In this document: in pieces, positions 25,565-34,826 of the stretch
Position numbering within the stretch: position 1 is the first letter of the stretch
Layout: each line of letters begins with the position of its first letter
NCBI GenBank assembly: GCA_045592745.1
Contig: JAZNVH010000032.1
Coordinates: forward strand, 1 to 64,000
Length of the DNA stretch: 64,000 nt
Reading direction: 5' to 3'
Source of the DNA: Aphodoplasma sp045592745
GTDB taxonomy: Bacteria > Bacillota > Clostridia > UBA1381 > UMGS1253
The notes under the pieces: generated by a model
What the model was told of the DNA's origin: nothing
The model's database searches: none
Seen by the model: only the letters and a program-made list of their open reading frames with translations
Translations under genes and position numbers: made by a program

Positions 25565-27499
25565 TTGAAAAAACATTTAAAAAGCTTTGGCTTTTATGTG
25601 GCTTTATTTGCCGTATTGTTAATATTGGTATATGCACTTTCGGGCACACAGTCTGCAGCTGTTAAAAAAGTTTATTCCGACCTTATTCGCGAGGTTGAAG
25701 CGGGAAGAGTTGTAGAGCTTACAGTTATAGAAAATACAGCTGTTGCGAAGCTCTCGGAGCCTATCAAGATTACCGATATGAATGGTAAGGTGATAAATGA
25801 TAAGGTCGATAGGATAGAGGTTGACATTCCGAATATGCTTGTATTTGAGCAGGATTTGGGTGATACAATAAGAATGCAGGTGCGAGAGGGTAAGCTTAAA
25901 TATGATACACAGGCACCTGTAAGCCAGCCTTGGTGGGTATCTTTATTGCCTATACTTGGAACTGTTGGTCTTTTGATTTTTATTTACATTTTCTTTATGC
26001 AACAGTCGGGTGGCGGTGGAAAGGCGATGTCTTTTGGAAAAAGCCGTGCAAAAGTTTCTACCGATGCCAACAGAAAAAAAGTGCTTTTTTCAGACGTTGC
26101 GGGAGCTGATGAGGAAAAGGCAGAGCTTGAAGAGATTGTTGACTTTTTAAGATATCCTAAAAAGTATATTGACCTTGGCGCGCGTATTCCGCGCGGTGTA
26201 CTTTTGGTTGGCCCTCCCGGAACTGGTAAAACCCTTCTGGCAAAAGCTGTTGCGGGCGAGGCAGGTGTACCGTTCTTTAGTATAAGCGGTTCTGATTTTG
26301 TGGAAATGTTTGTTGGTGTCGGCGCATCAAGAGTGCGTGACTTGTTTGAACAGGCAAAGAAAAACAGTCCGTGTATCGTATTTATAGATGAGATTGATGC
26401 TGTTGGACGTCAGCGTGGAGCCGGTCTTGGCGGCGGACACGATGAAAGAGAACAGACTCTTAACCAACTGCTTGTTGAGATGGACGGTTTTGGTGAAAAT
26501 GCAGGTGTTATCATATTGGCTGCTACAAACAGACCTGATATATTAGACCCTGCGCTTCTTCGTCCGGGACGTTTTGACAGACAGGTTGTTGTAGGTGTTC
26601 CTGATGTAGTTGGCAGAGAGGCTATTTTGAAGGTTCATTCAAGAGGCAAGCCGATTGGCGAAGATGTTGATTTGTCTGTTATTGCAAAAACTACGGCGGG
26701 TTTTACGGGGGCAGATCTTGAAAATCTTATGAATGAAGCTGCGCTTTTAGCAGCGCGAGAGAATGTGCCTCAAATACACATTAAACACCTTGAAGATGCA
26801 ATGCTCAAGGTTGTTATGGGTACGGAGAAAAAGTCGAGAAAAATTACTGCTCATGAAAAGAAGCTTACTGCGTATCATGAGGCAGGTCATGCTGTTATTG
26901 CAAAGCATTTGCCGACACAAGACCCCGTTCATGAGGTATCTATAATACCGCGTGGTATGGCAGGCGGTTATACGATGCATTTGCCAAGTGAGGATAAATG
27001 GTATACTTCAAAAACTGAGATGACCGAAAATATTATCGCGCTTTTGGGTGGCCGTGTTGCAGAAAAGATTTCGCTTGATGACATAAGCTCTGGAGCATCT
27101 AATGATATTGAGCGCGCTACTGATATTGCGAGAAAAATGGTTATGCAGTATGGTATGAGCGATAAGCTTGGACCGATTAACTATGGTGGCTCGGCGCATG
27201 AGGTGTTTATCGGACGTGATTTGGCTCAGTCGAAAAACTACAGCGAAGAGGTTGCGGCACGTATTGATGAAGAAATTAAAGATATTGTTGATTCGTGCTA
27301 CAAAAAATGTGAAGAAATTTTGCGTTCCGACTTTGCGACGCTTGAAAGAGTTGCAAACGCTCTTATTGAGAGAGAAAAAATATCGGGCGCTGAGTTTGAA
27401 AAGCTTTTTGAAAATATAGCGCTTGATGATGCAGAGAGTCAGGTTGGAGAGAGTGTTTCAGACGAAGCTGTATCAAATGAAGAAAGTGAAAATGCGTAA
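25565..27499 (+). CDS. ftsH: ATP-dependent zinc metalloprotease FtsH
   Basis: A 644-residue membrane protease. TTG start at 25565, 7-8 bases after AAGGAG. Two transmembrane helices lie at about 11-26 and 125-146 with an extracytoplasmic domain between. The AAA+ domain has Walker A GPPGTGKT (216-223), Walker B IVFIDEIDAVG and the second-region-of-homology RPGRFDRQV. The zinc site is HEAGH near residue 440, with a later Asp ligand. It degrades misfolded membrane proteins and regulators. The C-terminus is acidic, as in Clostridia. Confidence 0.98.
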   Translation: MKKHLKSFGFYVALFAVLLILVYALSGTQSAAVKKVYSDLIREVEAGRVVELTVIENTAVAKLSEPIKITDMNGKVINDKVDRIEVDIPNMLVFEQDLGDTIRMQVREGKLKYDTQAPVSQPWWVSLLPILGTVGLLIFIYIFFMQQSGGGGKAMSFGKSRAKVSTDANRKKVLFSDVAGADEEKAELEEIVDFLRYPKKYIDLGARIPRGVLLVGPPGTGKTLLAKAVAGEAGVPFFSISGSDFVEMFVGVGASRVRDLFEQAKKNSPCIVFIDEIDAVGRQRGAGLGGGHDEREQTLNQLLVEMDGFGENAGVIILAATNRPDILDPALLRPGRFDRQVVVGVPDVVGREAILKVHSRGKPIGEDVDLSVIAKTTAGFTGADLENLMNEAALLAARENVPQIHIKHLEDAMLKVVMGTEKKSRKITAHEKKLTAYHEAGHAVIAKHLPTQDPVHEVSIIPRGMAGGYTMHLPSEDKWYTSKTEMTENIIALLGGRVAEKISLDDISSGASNDIERATDIARKMVMQYGMSDKLGPINYGGSAHEVFIGRDLAQSKNYSEEVAARIDEEIKDIVDSCYKKCEEILRSDFATLERVANALIEREKISGAEFEKLFENIALDDAESQVGESVSDEAVSNEESENA

Positions 27500-27534
27500 A
27501 AATTAAATTATTATAAACCAGGAGGCGTTTTAAT

Positions 27535-27735
27535 ATGAAAGTTACAAAGGATATGATTATTTTTGATGTGTTAAAGCTTGAACCGACAACGGCGCAGTTT
27601 TTTCTTGATATGGGAATGCACTGCCTTGGTTGTCCGTCAGCAAGTGGTGAATCTATAGAGGATGCGTGTGCTGTTCATGGGGTAGACCCCGATGAGCTTG
27701 TTAATAAGATTAACGAGTATCTTGAAAACAAATAA
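27535..27735 (+). CDS. DUF1858 domain protein
   Basis: A 66-residue protein with the DUF1858 pattern: MKVTKDMIIFDVL, then CLGCPSASGESIEDAC, then a C-terminal helix DELVNKINEYLE. The C-x2-C pair and fold recall small redox or ligand-binding proteins found alone or fused to oxidoreductases in anaerobes. The biochemical role is not established. AGGAGG ribosome binding site. It lies 35 bases after ftsH and is probably co-transcribed. Confidence 0.9.
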   Translation: MKVTKDMIIFDVLKLEPTTAQFFLDMGMHCLGCPSASGESIEDACAVHGVDPDELVNKINEYLENK

Positions 27736-27747
27736 AAATTTACTACG

Positions 27748-27785
27748 CAAATGCGCAGCAGCATATATACGCGGCTGCGCATTTG
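27748..27785 (+). terminator. Hairpin after the DUF1858 gene
   Basis: A perfect 12-bp stem CAAATGCGCAGC with its complement around a 14-base loop. There is no T run directly after it, but ACAG...CTGTTTTTTTT follows about 20 bases later, so termination may use the second, weaker hairpin. Confidence 0.5.
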
Positions 27786-27840
27786 ACAGTAGACGGGACA
27801 TGCTGTTTTTTTGTATGTGGCGTCTAATTGGGGGATTATT

Positions 27841-29109
27841 ATGAGTGCTTACTTAAAACGCATTAAAGCAAAGATTGCTACGTTTTTTGCGGGCGGTTTT
27901 TTGATGCGTGAACAGAAGCTGTTTTTATCGACGGTGTCGCTGTTTTTTGTGGCGTCGGCATTTTCGGGAATATTTATAAATACGTTTATATATTTATGTG
28001 CTTATGCAAGTGGCGAGGTTGCATCCGGACTAAGAGCTGTGGCGTATTATAACCTTTGCATGTATAGTGCGATGGCGTTTTTTTCAGTTGTAACGGGAAT
28101 TATAGGTAAGGCTGTAAGCTCGCGTACGCTTATTTTTACGGGGCTTTTGCTGCATGCACTTTTATACATATTGCTGCTTTCCATGAAAAGCTCGTGTGTG
28201 AGTTATATATGGCTTTTAGGAATACTTAGCGGAATGGGCAGCGCATTTTTTAATTTTAATTACAGCAGCGGCGTTATGTATGTTACAAGTGCAGAGGGTA
28301 GGGGTTACTACCTTTTTATCCAGGGAATAATAAATTCTGCTTCTGCTGTGTTTGCGCCGCTTATAGCGGGTGTGCTTGCACAGCTTGTTGGTGGCATTAA
28401 TGGCTATGTGACGCTGTTTGTTATATCGCTTATTATATTGATAGTAAGCATCATATGTTGTTTTTCACTGACTTATCAGGATGGGAAAAAGGGTGCTACG
28501 CAATTTGGAAATGTATTTGTATTTTCGCTAAAAAATAAGCCTATGCGTCTGTGCGTGGCTTGTGATGCTGTGAGCGGAATTCGCGATGGCGTGGCTATGT
28601 TTTTGATTCCGCTTTTGATTTATACGCTTAAAATGTCCAATGCAGGTGTGGGCATATACATGTTCATATATGCACTTATACAGACTTTGGTTTCCTATTT
28701 TGCAAGGGTGTATGTTATAAGTAAAAATAAAATGGGAGTTACATTTGTTTCGTGTGTTTTATTTGCTTTGTCGGGATTTATACTTGCAAAAGGTTTTAAT
28801 ACCTTAACGTTATTTTCTTATGGTTTTGTCAGTGCGCTTATTCAGGGGTTTTTCGTCACTGTGCCTTTTGAGTTGTTTTATGATGCGGCGTATAAAATTC
28901 CTCATGCAAGCCGAAAAAATCTTGAAATTTTATCGGTGCGCGAATTTTATATAAACATCGGACGTATAATAGGTGTATTTACCATTATGCTTGTTTTAAA
29001 GGAAACTACATGGGTAATTTATACAATAATTATTTTTGGAATACTGCAAATACTCTCGTGGATTATGCTTAGTTTGGCATCAAGGCAGCTTGAGAACAAA
29101 GAAGATTAA
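27841..29109 (+). CDS. Major facilitator superfamily transporter
   Basis: A 422-residue membrane protein with about 12 predicted helices in two halves, starting at ATG 27841 after GGGGGA. The first loop region and the GILSGMGSAFFNFNYSSG segment fit MFS. The substrate cannot be read from sequence. The next gene is nagA (26 bases away), which weakly suggests an amino-sugar or oligosaccharide link. Confidence 0.8.
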   Translation: MSAYLKRIKAKIATFFAGGFLMREQKLFLSTVSLFFVASAFSGIFINTFIYLCAYASGEVASGLRAVAYYNLCMYSAMAFFSVVTGIIGKAVSSRTLIFTGLLLHALLYILLLSMKSSCVSYIWLLGILSGMGSAFFNFNYSSGVMYVTSAEGRGYYLFIQGIINSASAVFAPLIAGVLAQLVGGINGYVTLFVISLIILIVSIICCFSLTYQDGKKGATQFGNVFVFSLKNKPMRLCVACDAVSGIRDGVAMFLIPLLIYTLKMSNAGVGIYMFIYALIQTLVSYFARVYVISKNKMGVTFVSCVLFALSGFILAKGFNTLTLFSYGFVSALIQGFFVTVPFELFYDAAYKIPHASRKNLEILSVREFYINIGRIIGVFTIMLVLKETTWVIYTIIIFGILQILSWIMLSLASRQLENKED

Positions 29110-29135
29110 AAAATATTACATAACGGAGAAATGAT

Positions 29136-30260
29136 ATGTATACTATAAAAAATGCCAATGTTTTAAATGAAAATTTTATGTTTGAAAAGACTGATATAGC
29201 AGTTGAGGACAAAAAAATTGTAAAAATTGCGCCAAAGCTCTTTTTGGGAGATATTATAGAGGCTGATGAGGCTTATGTTTTGCCGGGACTTGTGAATATA
29301 CATACTCACGGAGCTATGGGACATGATGCTACGGGGTGTAATTACAAAGGCATCAATGCCATGAGTAAATATTGGGCAAAAACAGGTACGACATCTTTTC
29401 TTCCTACGGTGATGACTGCGCCTGAAAATGTATTGTGCTCTGCCATGGAGAAACTCAATAAGGCCATAGAGCGCGGTGTAGATGGTGCGTCGGTTATTGG
29501 AATAAATATGGAAGGTCCGTATTTGTCAGAAAAGTATAAAGGTGCTCACAGACCTGATTGGCTTTGCAGTCCAAATGAGCTTGATTTTGATAAGGTACAA
29601 CAGGCGGCTCAGGGAAATATCAGACTTGTTACTATTGCGCCTGAGATTGATGGAAGCGATGAATTTATAAAAAAATATGCCGGAAAGGTTTGTATTTCGC
29701 TTGGACATTCGAATGCGGATTATGATACATGTATGAGTGCATTTGAAAATGGTGCGGGTCAGGTTACTCACTTGTTTAACGCTATGCCTTCTGTTCATCA
29801 CAGAGATTTACATCTTATTGAGGCGGCGTATGAGTGTGGTGCTATGGTTGAGCTTATTGGAGATGGTCTGCATGTAAAGAGTACGACTGCTATGATGGCG
29901 TATAAATTATTTGGTGCTGACAGAATGATTTTAATAAATGACAGCGTTAATGCAGCGGGACTTGGTGAAGGGACATACGATTTTGGTGGATATGAGGTTA
30001 CTGTCAAAGACGGCGTAGCAAGGCAGGCAGATGGTACAATATGCGGTGGAACAGCGTCGCTTTGGGATTGTGTTAAAAATATGGTTTCGTGGGGCGTAAG
30101 GCTTGAAGAGGCGGTAAAAATGGCATCATATAATCCTGCGCGTCAGGTTGGCCTTTTGGACAGCATAGGAAGCATAAAAGAGGGTAAGGATGCAGATTTT
30201 ATTATTGCTACAAAAGAGCTTGAAATTAAAGATGTGTTTATAAAAGGCAGAAAAATATAA
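29136..30260 (+). CDS. nagA: N-acetylglucosamine-6-phosphate deacetylase
   Basis: A 374-residue amidohydrolase. The metal motif HTH is at 56-58 (NIHTHGAMGHD). The family segments NMEGPYLSEKYKGAH with the metal-binding Glu, LGHSNA, THLFNAMPSVHHR and NDSVNAAG with the catalytic Asp all appear in order. It converts GlcNAc-6-P to GlcN-6-P for amino-sugar catabolism or wall recycling. There is no nagB in the window. Confidence 0.96.
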   Translation: MYTIKNANVLNENFMFEKTDIAVEDKKIVKIAPKLFLGDIIEADEAYVLPGLVNIHTHGAMGHDATGCNYKGINAMSKYWAKTGTTSFLPTVMTAPENVLCSAMEKLNKAIERGVDGASVIGINMEGPYLSEKYKGAHRPDWLCSPNELDFDKVQQAAQGNIRLVTIAPEIDGSDEFIKKYAGKVCISLGHSNADYDTCMSAFENGAGQVTHLFNAMPSVHHRDLHLIEAAYECGAMVELIGDGLHVKSTTAMMAYKLFGADRMILINDSVNAAGLGEGTYDFGGYEVTVKDGVARQADGTICGGTASLWDCVKNMVSWGVRLEEAVKMASYNPARQVGLLDSIGSIKEGKDADFIIATKELEIKDVFIKGRKI

Positions 30261-30267
30261 ATTTTGG

Positions 30268-30296
30268 TAGACAATGCATATTTGCTATGTTAAAAT
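30268..30296 (+). promoter_or_regulatory. Promoter of the 99-residue unknown gene
   Basis: TAGACA (30268-30273) and TAAAAT (30291-30296) with 17 bases between, just after nagA. Confidence 0.55.
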
Positions 30297-30364
30297 ATAG
30301 GTATAATATGAATTTTAGTTGGTAGTTGTTTGGTTCGGCCCGTAGTGGCAGAAGGGAGAGTATT

Positions 30365-30664
30365 ATGGCTGAAAAGAAGACTAAAAATAAGCTTTTGATG
30401 TATAAGGGAAAACCGCTTGTGCGTCAGGGAAATATGATTTATTACGGAAATCCGAGCGATAAGTATATTGTTTCGTTTGTGCTGAGCAATTTTGAAAAAA
30501 ATGGTGAAACAGAGGTTGCGGGACATGTTTCGGTACAGCTTCAGCAAAACGATAAATATCTTAATCCAAAAAATAAGCTGATAAAGAAAGCTGAACGTGA
30601 TGAGCTTTGGTCAGCGCTTGATGTTGGCGTGTTCTGGCTTGAGGATGCGCTTTCACACGGTTGA
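30365..30664 (+). CDS. Small unknown protein, 99 residues
   Basis: I do not recognise this family. Start at ATG 30365 after GGGAG; own promoter and terminator. The basic N-terminus (AEKKTKNK) is followed by LMYKGKPLVRQGNMIYYG, strand-rich KYIVSFVLSNF and VAGHVSVQLQQ segments, and a C-terminal helix ERDELWSALDVGVFWLEDAL. There is no signal peptide, membrane segment or cysteine, so it should be cytoplasmic. The compact alpha/beta layout and single-gene unit point to a conserved housekeeping or regulatory role, but that is inference. Confidence 0.75.
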   Translation: MAEKKTKNKLLMYKGKPLVRQGNMIYYGNPSDKYIVSFVLSNFEKNGETEVAGHVSVQLQQNDKYLNPKNKLIKKAERDELWSALDVGVFWLEDALSHG

Positions 30665-30693
30665 TATTAAAAAAAATTATATAAAAAGTAAAA

Positions 30694-30728
30694 TTGAGAT
30701 GTGAATTTTTGCATCTCGATTTTTTTGT
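30694..30728 (+). terminator. Terminator after the 99-residue gene
   Basis: TTGAGATG pairs with CATCTCGA (one G-U pair) around a 10-base loop, followed by TTTTTTTG, 30 bases after the stop. Confidence 0.8.
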
Positions 30729-31089
30729 ATCTTTTTATTTTGCTGTTGTATTTATTAAAAAAAACAATACCATAAAATTTTAGCTACTTTAAAAAAGTTT
30801 TAAAAAAATTGTGTCATTATAGGTAAAATGAGCGTAAAATAAATTGTTGCAAATGTTACAAAAAACGTCAAAAGTTAATAATTTGTCAGTGCAAAAAAGT
30901 TTGAAAATGATTTGTTTTGCAGAAAAATGCATAGATAGGCACAAAAAGTAAGTTGACAAACAAGCAGGGCTGTCAAAGGGTTAACAGTTGTTTCGGGCGT
31001 TTAGTGAGTGGCGAAAAGATTGTAAGCTATCAGTATATGAATAAATGTTAAAAAATATTACGAAATTTTAAAATAGTTGTTAAAAACAT
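30729..31089. other. AT-rich noncoding gap before the SH3/NlpC gene
   Basis: About 360 bases without a credible ORF. It contains a short inverted pair TTGACA/TGTCAA around 30953-30976 and GTTAAC at about 30980. I see no riboswitch that I can recognise (a c-di-AMP riboswitch was considered because such RNAs precede wall hydrolases) and no direct repeats. Confidence 0.5.
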
Positions 31090-31118
31090 TTGACAAAAGC
31101 AAAGAGATGTAGTACAAT
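31090..31118 (+). promoter_or_regulatory. Strong promoter of the SH3/NlpC gene
   Basis: A perfect TTGACA (31090-31095) and TACAAT (31113-31118) with 17 bases between, 44 bases before the start codon, so the 5' leader is short. Confidence 0.85.
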
Positions 31119-31161
31119 ATATAGTGTAGTTTGGAAATGGGATTTCTATGGAGGTTAAATA

Positions 31162-32052
31162 ATGAGGTTTTTACATAAGATAATCAGCGTGTCTGTGGCG
31201 GGTGTAGTTGCTTTATGCACTATGTTTGGAACTGCCGCTTTTGCACGTGATGGTGTTGTTACGGCAAGCGTGCTCAATGTCAGACAAAATCCTTCGTATG
31301 ACGCTGATATTATAGGACAACTTAATAAAGATACAATGGTTAATGCATATGACTGTGACCAAAACGGTTGGTATGTTATAAATTATGGTGACAGATATGC
31401 TTATGTTGCAAGTGCATATATTAAGCTTTCAATGCCAAGTCATGCATCAAAGGAGAAAGTTTATTATGATAATGTAATTTATGGTAAAACTAATGTTGCT
31501 ACCCTTAATGTGAGAGATGGTGCTACATTTGATTGCACAATAGTTGATACCGTTCCCAAAGGCACAAAGTACATTATATATGGACAGGAAAATGGTTTCT
31601 TTATTATAAAAGATGGCGATGTTGAGCGCTATGTGTACAATCAGTATGTAGATGGAATTTCGCAGGAGGAATACAATACACCTTCAGGTGCTCCCCAGGT
31701 GGTTGAGGAAGCAATGAAGTACATAGGTACGCCGTATGTATATGGCGGTTCAAGTCCGAGAGGTTTTGACTGTTCGGGATTTACTTCGTACGTTTACAGA
31801 CAGCTTGGAGTAACACTTAACCGTACGGCAGCAGGTCAGGCATCAAACGGCGTAGCGGTAAGAAAAAGCGAACTTTTGCTGGGTGATTTGGTGTTATTTA
31901 ATACATATGGTAGTGGAATAGGCCACGTTGGCATTTATGTTGGTGACGGAAATATGGTTCATGCACCATACTCGGGACAGAGAGTAAGAGTAGAAACAAT
32001 TAATTCGGGTTACTACGCATCAACATATGTTGGAGCAAGAAGAATATTTTAA
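31162..32052 (+). CDS. Secreted SH3-domain NlpC/P60 endopeptidase
   Basis: A 296-residue wall hydrolase. A signal peptide (residues 1-29, ending TAAFA) is followed by two bacterial SH3 domains (about 33-87 and 108-163) for wall binding and a C-terminal NlpC/P60 domain (about 176-296). Catalytic residues are C204 in FDCSGF, H255 in GIGHVGIYV and a following polar residue (H267 in MVHAPY). Such enzymes usually cut gamma-D-Glu-DAP bonds in stem peptides. It has its own strong promoter, a GGAGG site and a terminator. Confidence 0.94.
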   Translation: MRFLHKIISVSVAGVVALCTMFGTAAFARDGVVTASVLNVRQNPSYDADIIGQLNKDTMVNAYDCDQNGWYVINYGDRYAYVASAYIKLSMPSHASKEKVYYDNVIYGKTNVATLNVRDGATFDCTIVDTVPKGTKYIIYGQENGFFIIKDGDVERYVYNQYVDGISQEEYNTPSGAPQVVEEAMKYIGTPYVYGGSSPRGFDCSGFTSYVYRQLGVTLNRTAAGQASNGVAVRKSELLLGDLVLFNTYGSGIGHVGIYVGDGNMVHAPYSGQRVRVETINSGYYASTYVGARRIF

Positions 32053-32068
32053 TTTTAGCTTAAAATTT

Positions 32069-32097
32069 AAAGAACAGGTTTTCTGGCCTGTTCTTTA
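32069..32097 (+). terminator. Terminator after the SH3/NlpC gene
   Basis: A perfect 10-bp stem AAAGAACAGG with its complement, an 8-base loop and a short AT-rich tail, 16 bases after the stop. Confidence 0.85.
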
Positions 32098-32187
32098 TTA
32101 TTGAATGGAAAATGTGCGTCATAAATTCACCCCTTTTGCGTCAAAATAAATATTGACTAAAAAATGACGATATAATTAAGTCATAGA

Positions 32188-32196
32188 TTTGTCGAA
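32188..32196 (+). promoter_or_regulatory. Possible Spo0A box
   Basis: TTTGTCGAA matches the Spo0A-binding consensus (TTTGTCRAA). It lies just after a TATAAT at 32171-32176 and overlaps the upstream part of the Arc-like gene's ribosome binding site. A 9-base match can arise by chance in 64 kb. Confidence 0.3.
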
Positions 32197-32209
32197 AGGG
32201 GATGTATTT

Positions 32210-32377
32210 ATGAAAGACTCTCTGTCAAGATATACTCTTCGCATCAGTCAGCTTTTACTTGATAAATTTGGATATATTGCAGAATATGAGGGAAGAACAA
32301 AAAATAAAGAGCTTGAGCAAATGATAAAGAAGAGAATTATCGAATTTGAAAAAGAAAATGGAAAGATTGAGCTGTAA
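32210..32377 (+). CDS. Arc-type ribbon-helix-helix protein
   Basis: A 55-residue protein from ATG 32210, after AAAGGGGAT. The pattern SRYTLRIS (beta strand), LLLDKFGYIAEYEGRTKNKELEQMI (two helices) is that of Arc/MetJ ribbon-helix-helix DNA-binding domains, followed by a charged tail. Such proteins dimerise and bind the major groove through the strand. The partner gene or operator is not known, and no toxin gene is adjacent. comEC begins 41 bases downstream. Confidence 0.75.
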   Translation: MKDSLSRYTLRISQLLLDKFGYIAEYEGRTKNKELEQMIKKRIIEFEKENGKIEL

Positions 32378-32417
32378 ATAGCGCGTAGGAAAAGCAAGTT
32401 TTTTGTGGTGATTGTTA

Positions 32418-34793
32418 TTGAAAAAGAAGGTATTGTTTTCACTGATATCATATATACTTGGCATTTTGGCGTTTGAGATGCTTGATGTATCGACGCTTGT
32501 TTTTGCGTGCATTTCTTTTGTGCTGATAGTGTGCATAAGAAATTTTATGTTTGATGCAAGGAATAAAATCCTTGCATTTTTAATGTGCGGATTTTTTATT
32601 TTTGGTGTGATTTATACTTCTTTTTTCAATTCTATCCAGACGGACAACATAAGTCATTTGACAGGCAAAAATATGACAGTCACAGGACGCATTGTGAAGG
32701 TCTATGACAATAATAATGAGTATTATGATTATTATGAGTTTGAGATATCTGATATCACAATAAAAAATAACAGCGAGCTTTCTGGTGGAAAGGAAAAGGT
32801 GAAACTGTCACTTAAAAAGTACGAACAAAGGTCAAGTTGTGAGCAGTATAATTATGGAGATGTTTTAACGCTTCGGGCAAGTCTTGGCGAAATATCAAAG
32901 CCGCTTAATGAAGGTGAGGCGAATTATAACATATCAAACAAGGCGGACGGAAAGTTCTTTGAGCTTACGGGAGAATATGATAAAAGCGAGTTTGTGTGCT
33001 CTAAAATAAATTATTTTAATATACGCGATTTGGCAATGATTGTAAGAAAATACGGTATTAATGCAATTGACAAGTATTTTAGCGGCGATGATGCTTCGCT
33101 TTTGAAAGGAATACTTCTTAGCAAGAAAACATTTACCGATGAGCATTATACTCGTTTGGCGGATAGCGGCATGATGCATGTTACAGTTGCGTCGGGACTG
33201 CATGCTGGGTGCGTATTTGCTATGATGACGTGGCTTTGTTTTACACTAAGAATCAAAAAGAAGTGGACGTATTTAATAGCAGGGTTATCTTTGTGGATAT
33301 TTGCATTTTTGCAGGCTATGACACCTTCGATTGTAAGAGCCGTTATTATGTTGTGCTTTTATATGTTTTCACAGCTTGTCAGCCGCGACTATGATAAAGA
33401 GCATATACTTTACATAACCGCGTTTATAATGCTTTTTGCAAATCCGTATATAATTTTTGATTTGGGATTTATACTTTCGTTTGCGTCGGTGCTTGGGATT
33501 GCATTGTTTTCGGATATAATAAACGAGTATTTACTGCGTATTATAAAAATTAAAAAGCTTTCATCTGCCATAAGTGTAACTCTTTCGGTACAGATTTTGC
33601 TTTTGCCAATTCTAGCTTATTATTTTAATACGATTTCTGTTTATTCACTTTTAGCGAATTTGTTGATAGTGCCTGTAATTACACCTGTATTGGCTGTTGG
33701 GTTTTTATTTATTCTTTTGTCCGGAGTGGGAAGCGTTATACCGATATGTATAGCGTTTGTTTTAAGAATACTTGTAAAATACATAAATGGCGTTATATAT
33801 TTTGTGACTGTTTTGCCATTTGCAAAAATCAATATTTTTTCGGCAAATGTGCTGTCTATGTGCATATATTATTTGATTTTGGCATCGGTGTTTGTTCTTT
33901 TTACAAGGGGAAACAGAAAATATAATTTTACTTATGTCACGATTTGCACTGTGCTTGTGGTATGCGTGACTGTAGTGAGCGTATATTCAAGTTCTCTTAT
34001 GCGTGTAAGTTTTATAAATGTAGGTCAGGGCGATGCCACGCTTATAAAAATTCCATACGGGAAAACTGTTGTGATTGATGGCGGCGGAAGCTCGGCTGTA
34101 AGCAAGAAGGATTTGGGAGAAGAAATTTTTGTGCCGTATCTTCGCCAGCATGGTGTAAATACGATAGATTATGCAATTTTATCGCATTATGACAAAGACC
34201 ACGCACAAGGAATTGCCGCAGCTGCGAGGATTATGAAAGTTAAAAATCTTATTTTGCCATACAGAGGAAGCGGTCAAAATAAAGAATATAAAAAAATTAT
34301 TGAAGAAATTGCTGTGCAAAATAAAATTAATGTGTTATACTTTAAAGAGGGCGATGTGCTAAAGTTTGGAGATGCAGTTTTTGAAGCGTTTGCACCAACA
34401 CAACAGAATGGCGATAATCGCATGATGAGTGAAAATGACAAGTCGCTTGTTTTAAAACTTACATATGGGAACACAAGCTTTTTGTTTACGGGAGATATTG
34501 AAACGGCGGCGATTGGCAAGCTTGTCAAATACGAAGATAAAATACGCTCTGATGTTTTGAAGGCGGCGCATCATGGTTCTGATGAATCAAACCCGACGAA
34601 GCTTATAAGAACAGTAGCACCAGAGTGTGCTGTGATAAGCGTTGGCAAAGATAATATTTATGATTTGCCTTCAAGGTATACGCTGAGGCTTTTTGAAAGA
34701 GAAGGGATTAATGTACTTCGTACAGATGAATGTGGAAGCGTGAGCTTTTATGTAAATAAGGACGAAATAAAATGGATTGATACTTTTTATTAA
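32418..34793 (+). CDS. comEC: ComEC/Rec2-type DNA uptake channel with MBL domain
   Basis: A protein of about 791 residues. The N-terminal membrane and OB-like (DUF4131) region is followed by the Competence domain with many helices (about 230-500; VASGLHAGCVFAMM). The C-terminal metallo-beta-lactamase-like domain contains VGQGDATLI, LSHYDKDHAQG and AAHHGSDESN. It forms the membrane channel for single-stranded DNA in natural transformation. Start is TTG at 32418 (or TTG 32412), 5-6 bases after GTGGTGAT. The domain order is complete. holA follows 33 bases on, a conserved neighbour. Confidence 0.93.
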   Translation: MKKKVLFSLISYILGILAFEMLDVSTLVFACISFVLIVCIRNFMFDARNKILAFLMCGFFIFGVIYTSFFNSIQTDNISHLTGKNMTVTGRIVKVYDNNNEYYDYYEFEISDITIKNNSELSGGKEKVKLSLKKYEQRSSCEQYNYGDVLTLRASLGEISKPLNEGEANYNISNKADGKFFELTGEYDKSEFVCSKINYFNIRDLAMIVRKYGINAIDKYFSGDDASLLKGILLSKKTFTDEHYTRLADSGMMHVTVASGLHAGCVFAMMTWLCFTLRIKKKWTYLIAGLSLWIFAFLQAMTPSIVRAVIMLCFYMFSQLVSRDYDKEHILYITAFIMLFANPYIIFDLGFILSFASVLGIALFSDIINEYLLRIIKIKKLSSAISVTLSVQILLLPILAYYFNTISVYSLLANLLIVPVITPVLAVGFLFILLSGVGSVIPICIAFVLRILVKYINGVIYFVTVLPFAKINIFSANVLSMCIYYLILASVFVLFTRGNRKYNFTYVTICTVLVVCVTVVSVYSSSLMRVSFINVGQGDATLIKIPYGKTVVIDGGGSSAVSKKDLGEEIFVPYLRQHGVNTIDYAILSHYDKDHAQGIAAAARIMKVKNLILPYRGSGQNKEYKKIIEEIAVQNKINVLYFKEGDVLKFGDAVFEAFAPTQQNGDNRMMSENDKSLVLKLTYGNTSFLFTGDIETAAIGKLVKYEDKIRSDVLKAAHHGSDESNPTKLIRTVAPECAVISVGKDNIYDLPSRYTLRLFEREGINVLRTDECGSVSFYVNKDEIKWIDTFY

Positions 34794-34826
34794 TAAAAGA
34801 CGTGATAATAAAAAAGAGGTGAGAGT

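Noticed and set aside
30729..31161. c-di-AMP (ydaO-type) riboswitch before the wall hydrolase
   Set aside because: Such riboswitches often precede NlpC-type genes, but I cannot find its conserved core, and the leader after the promoter is too short.
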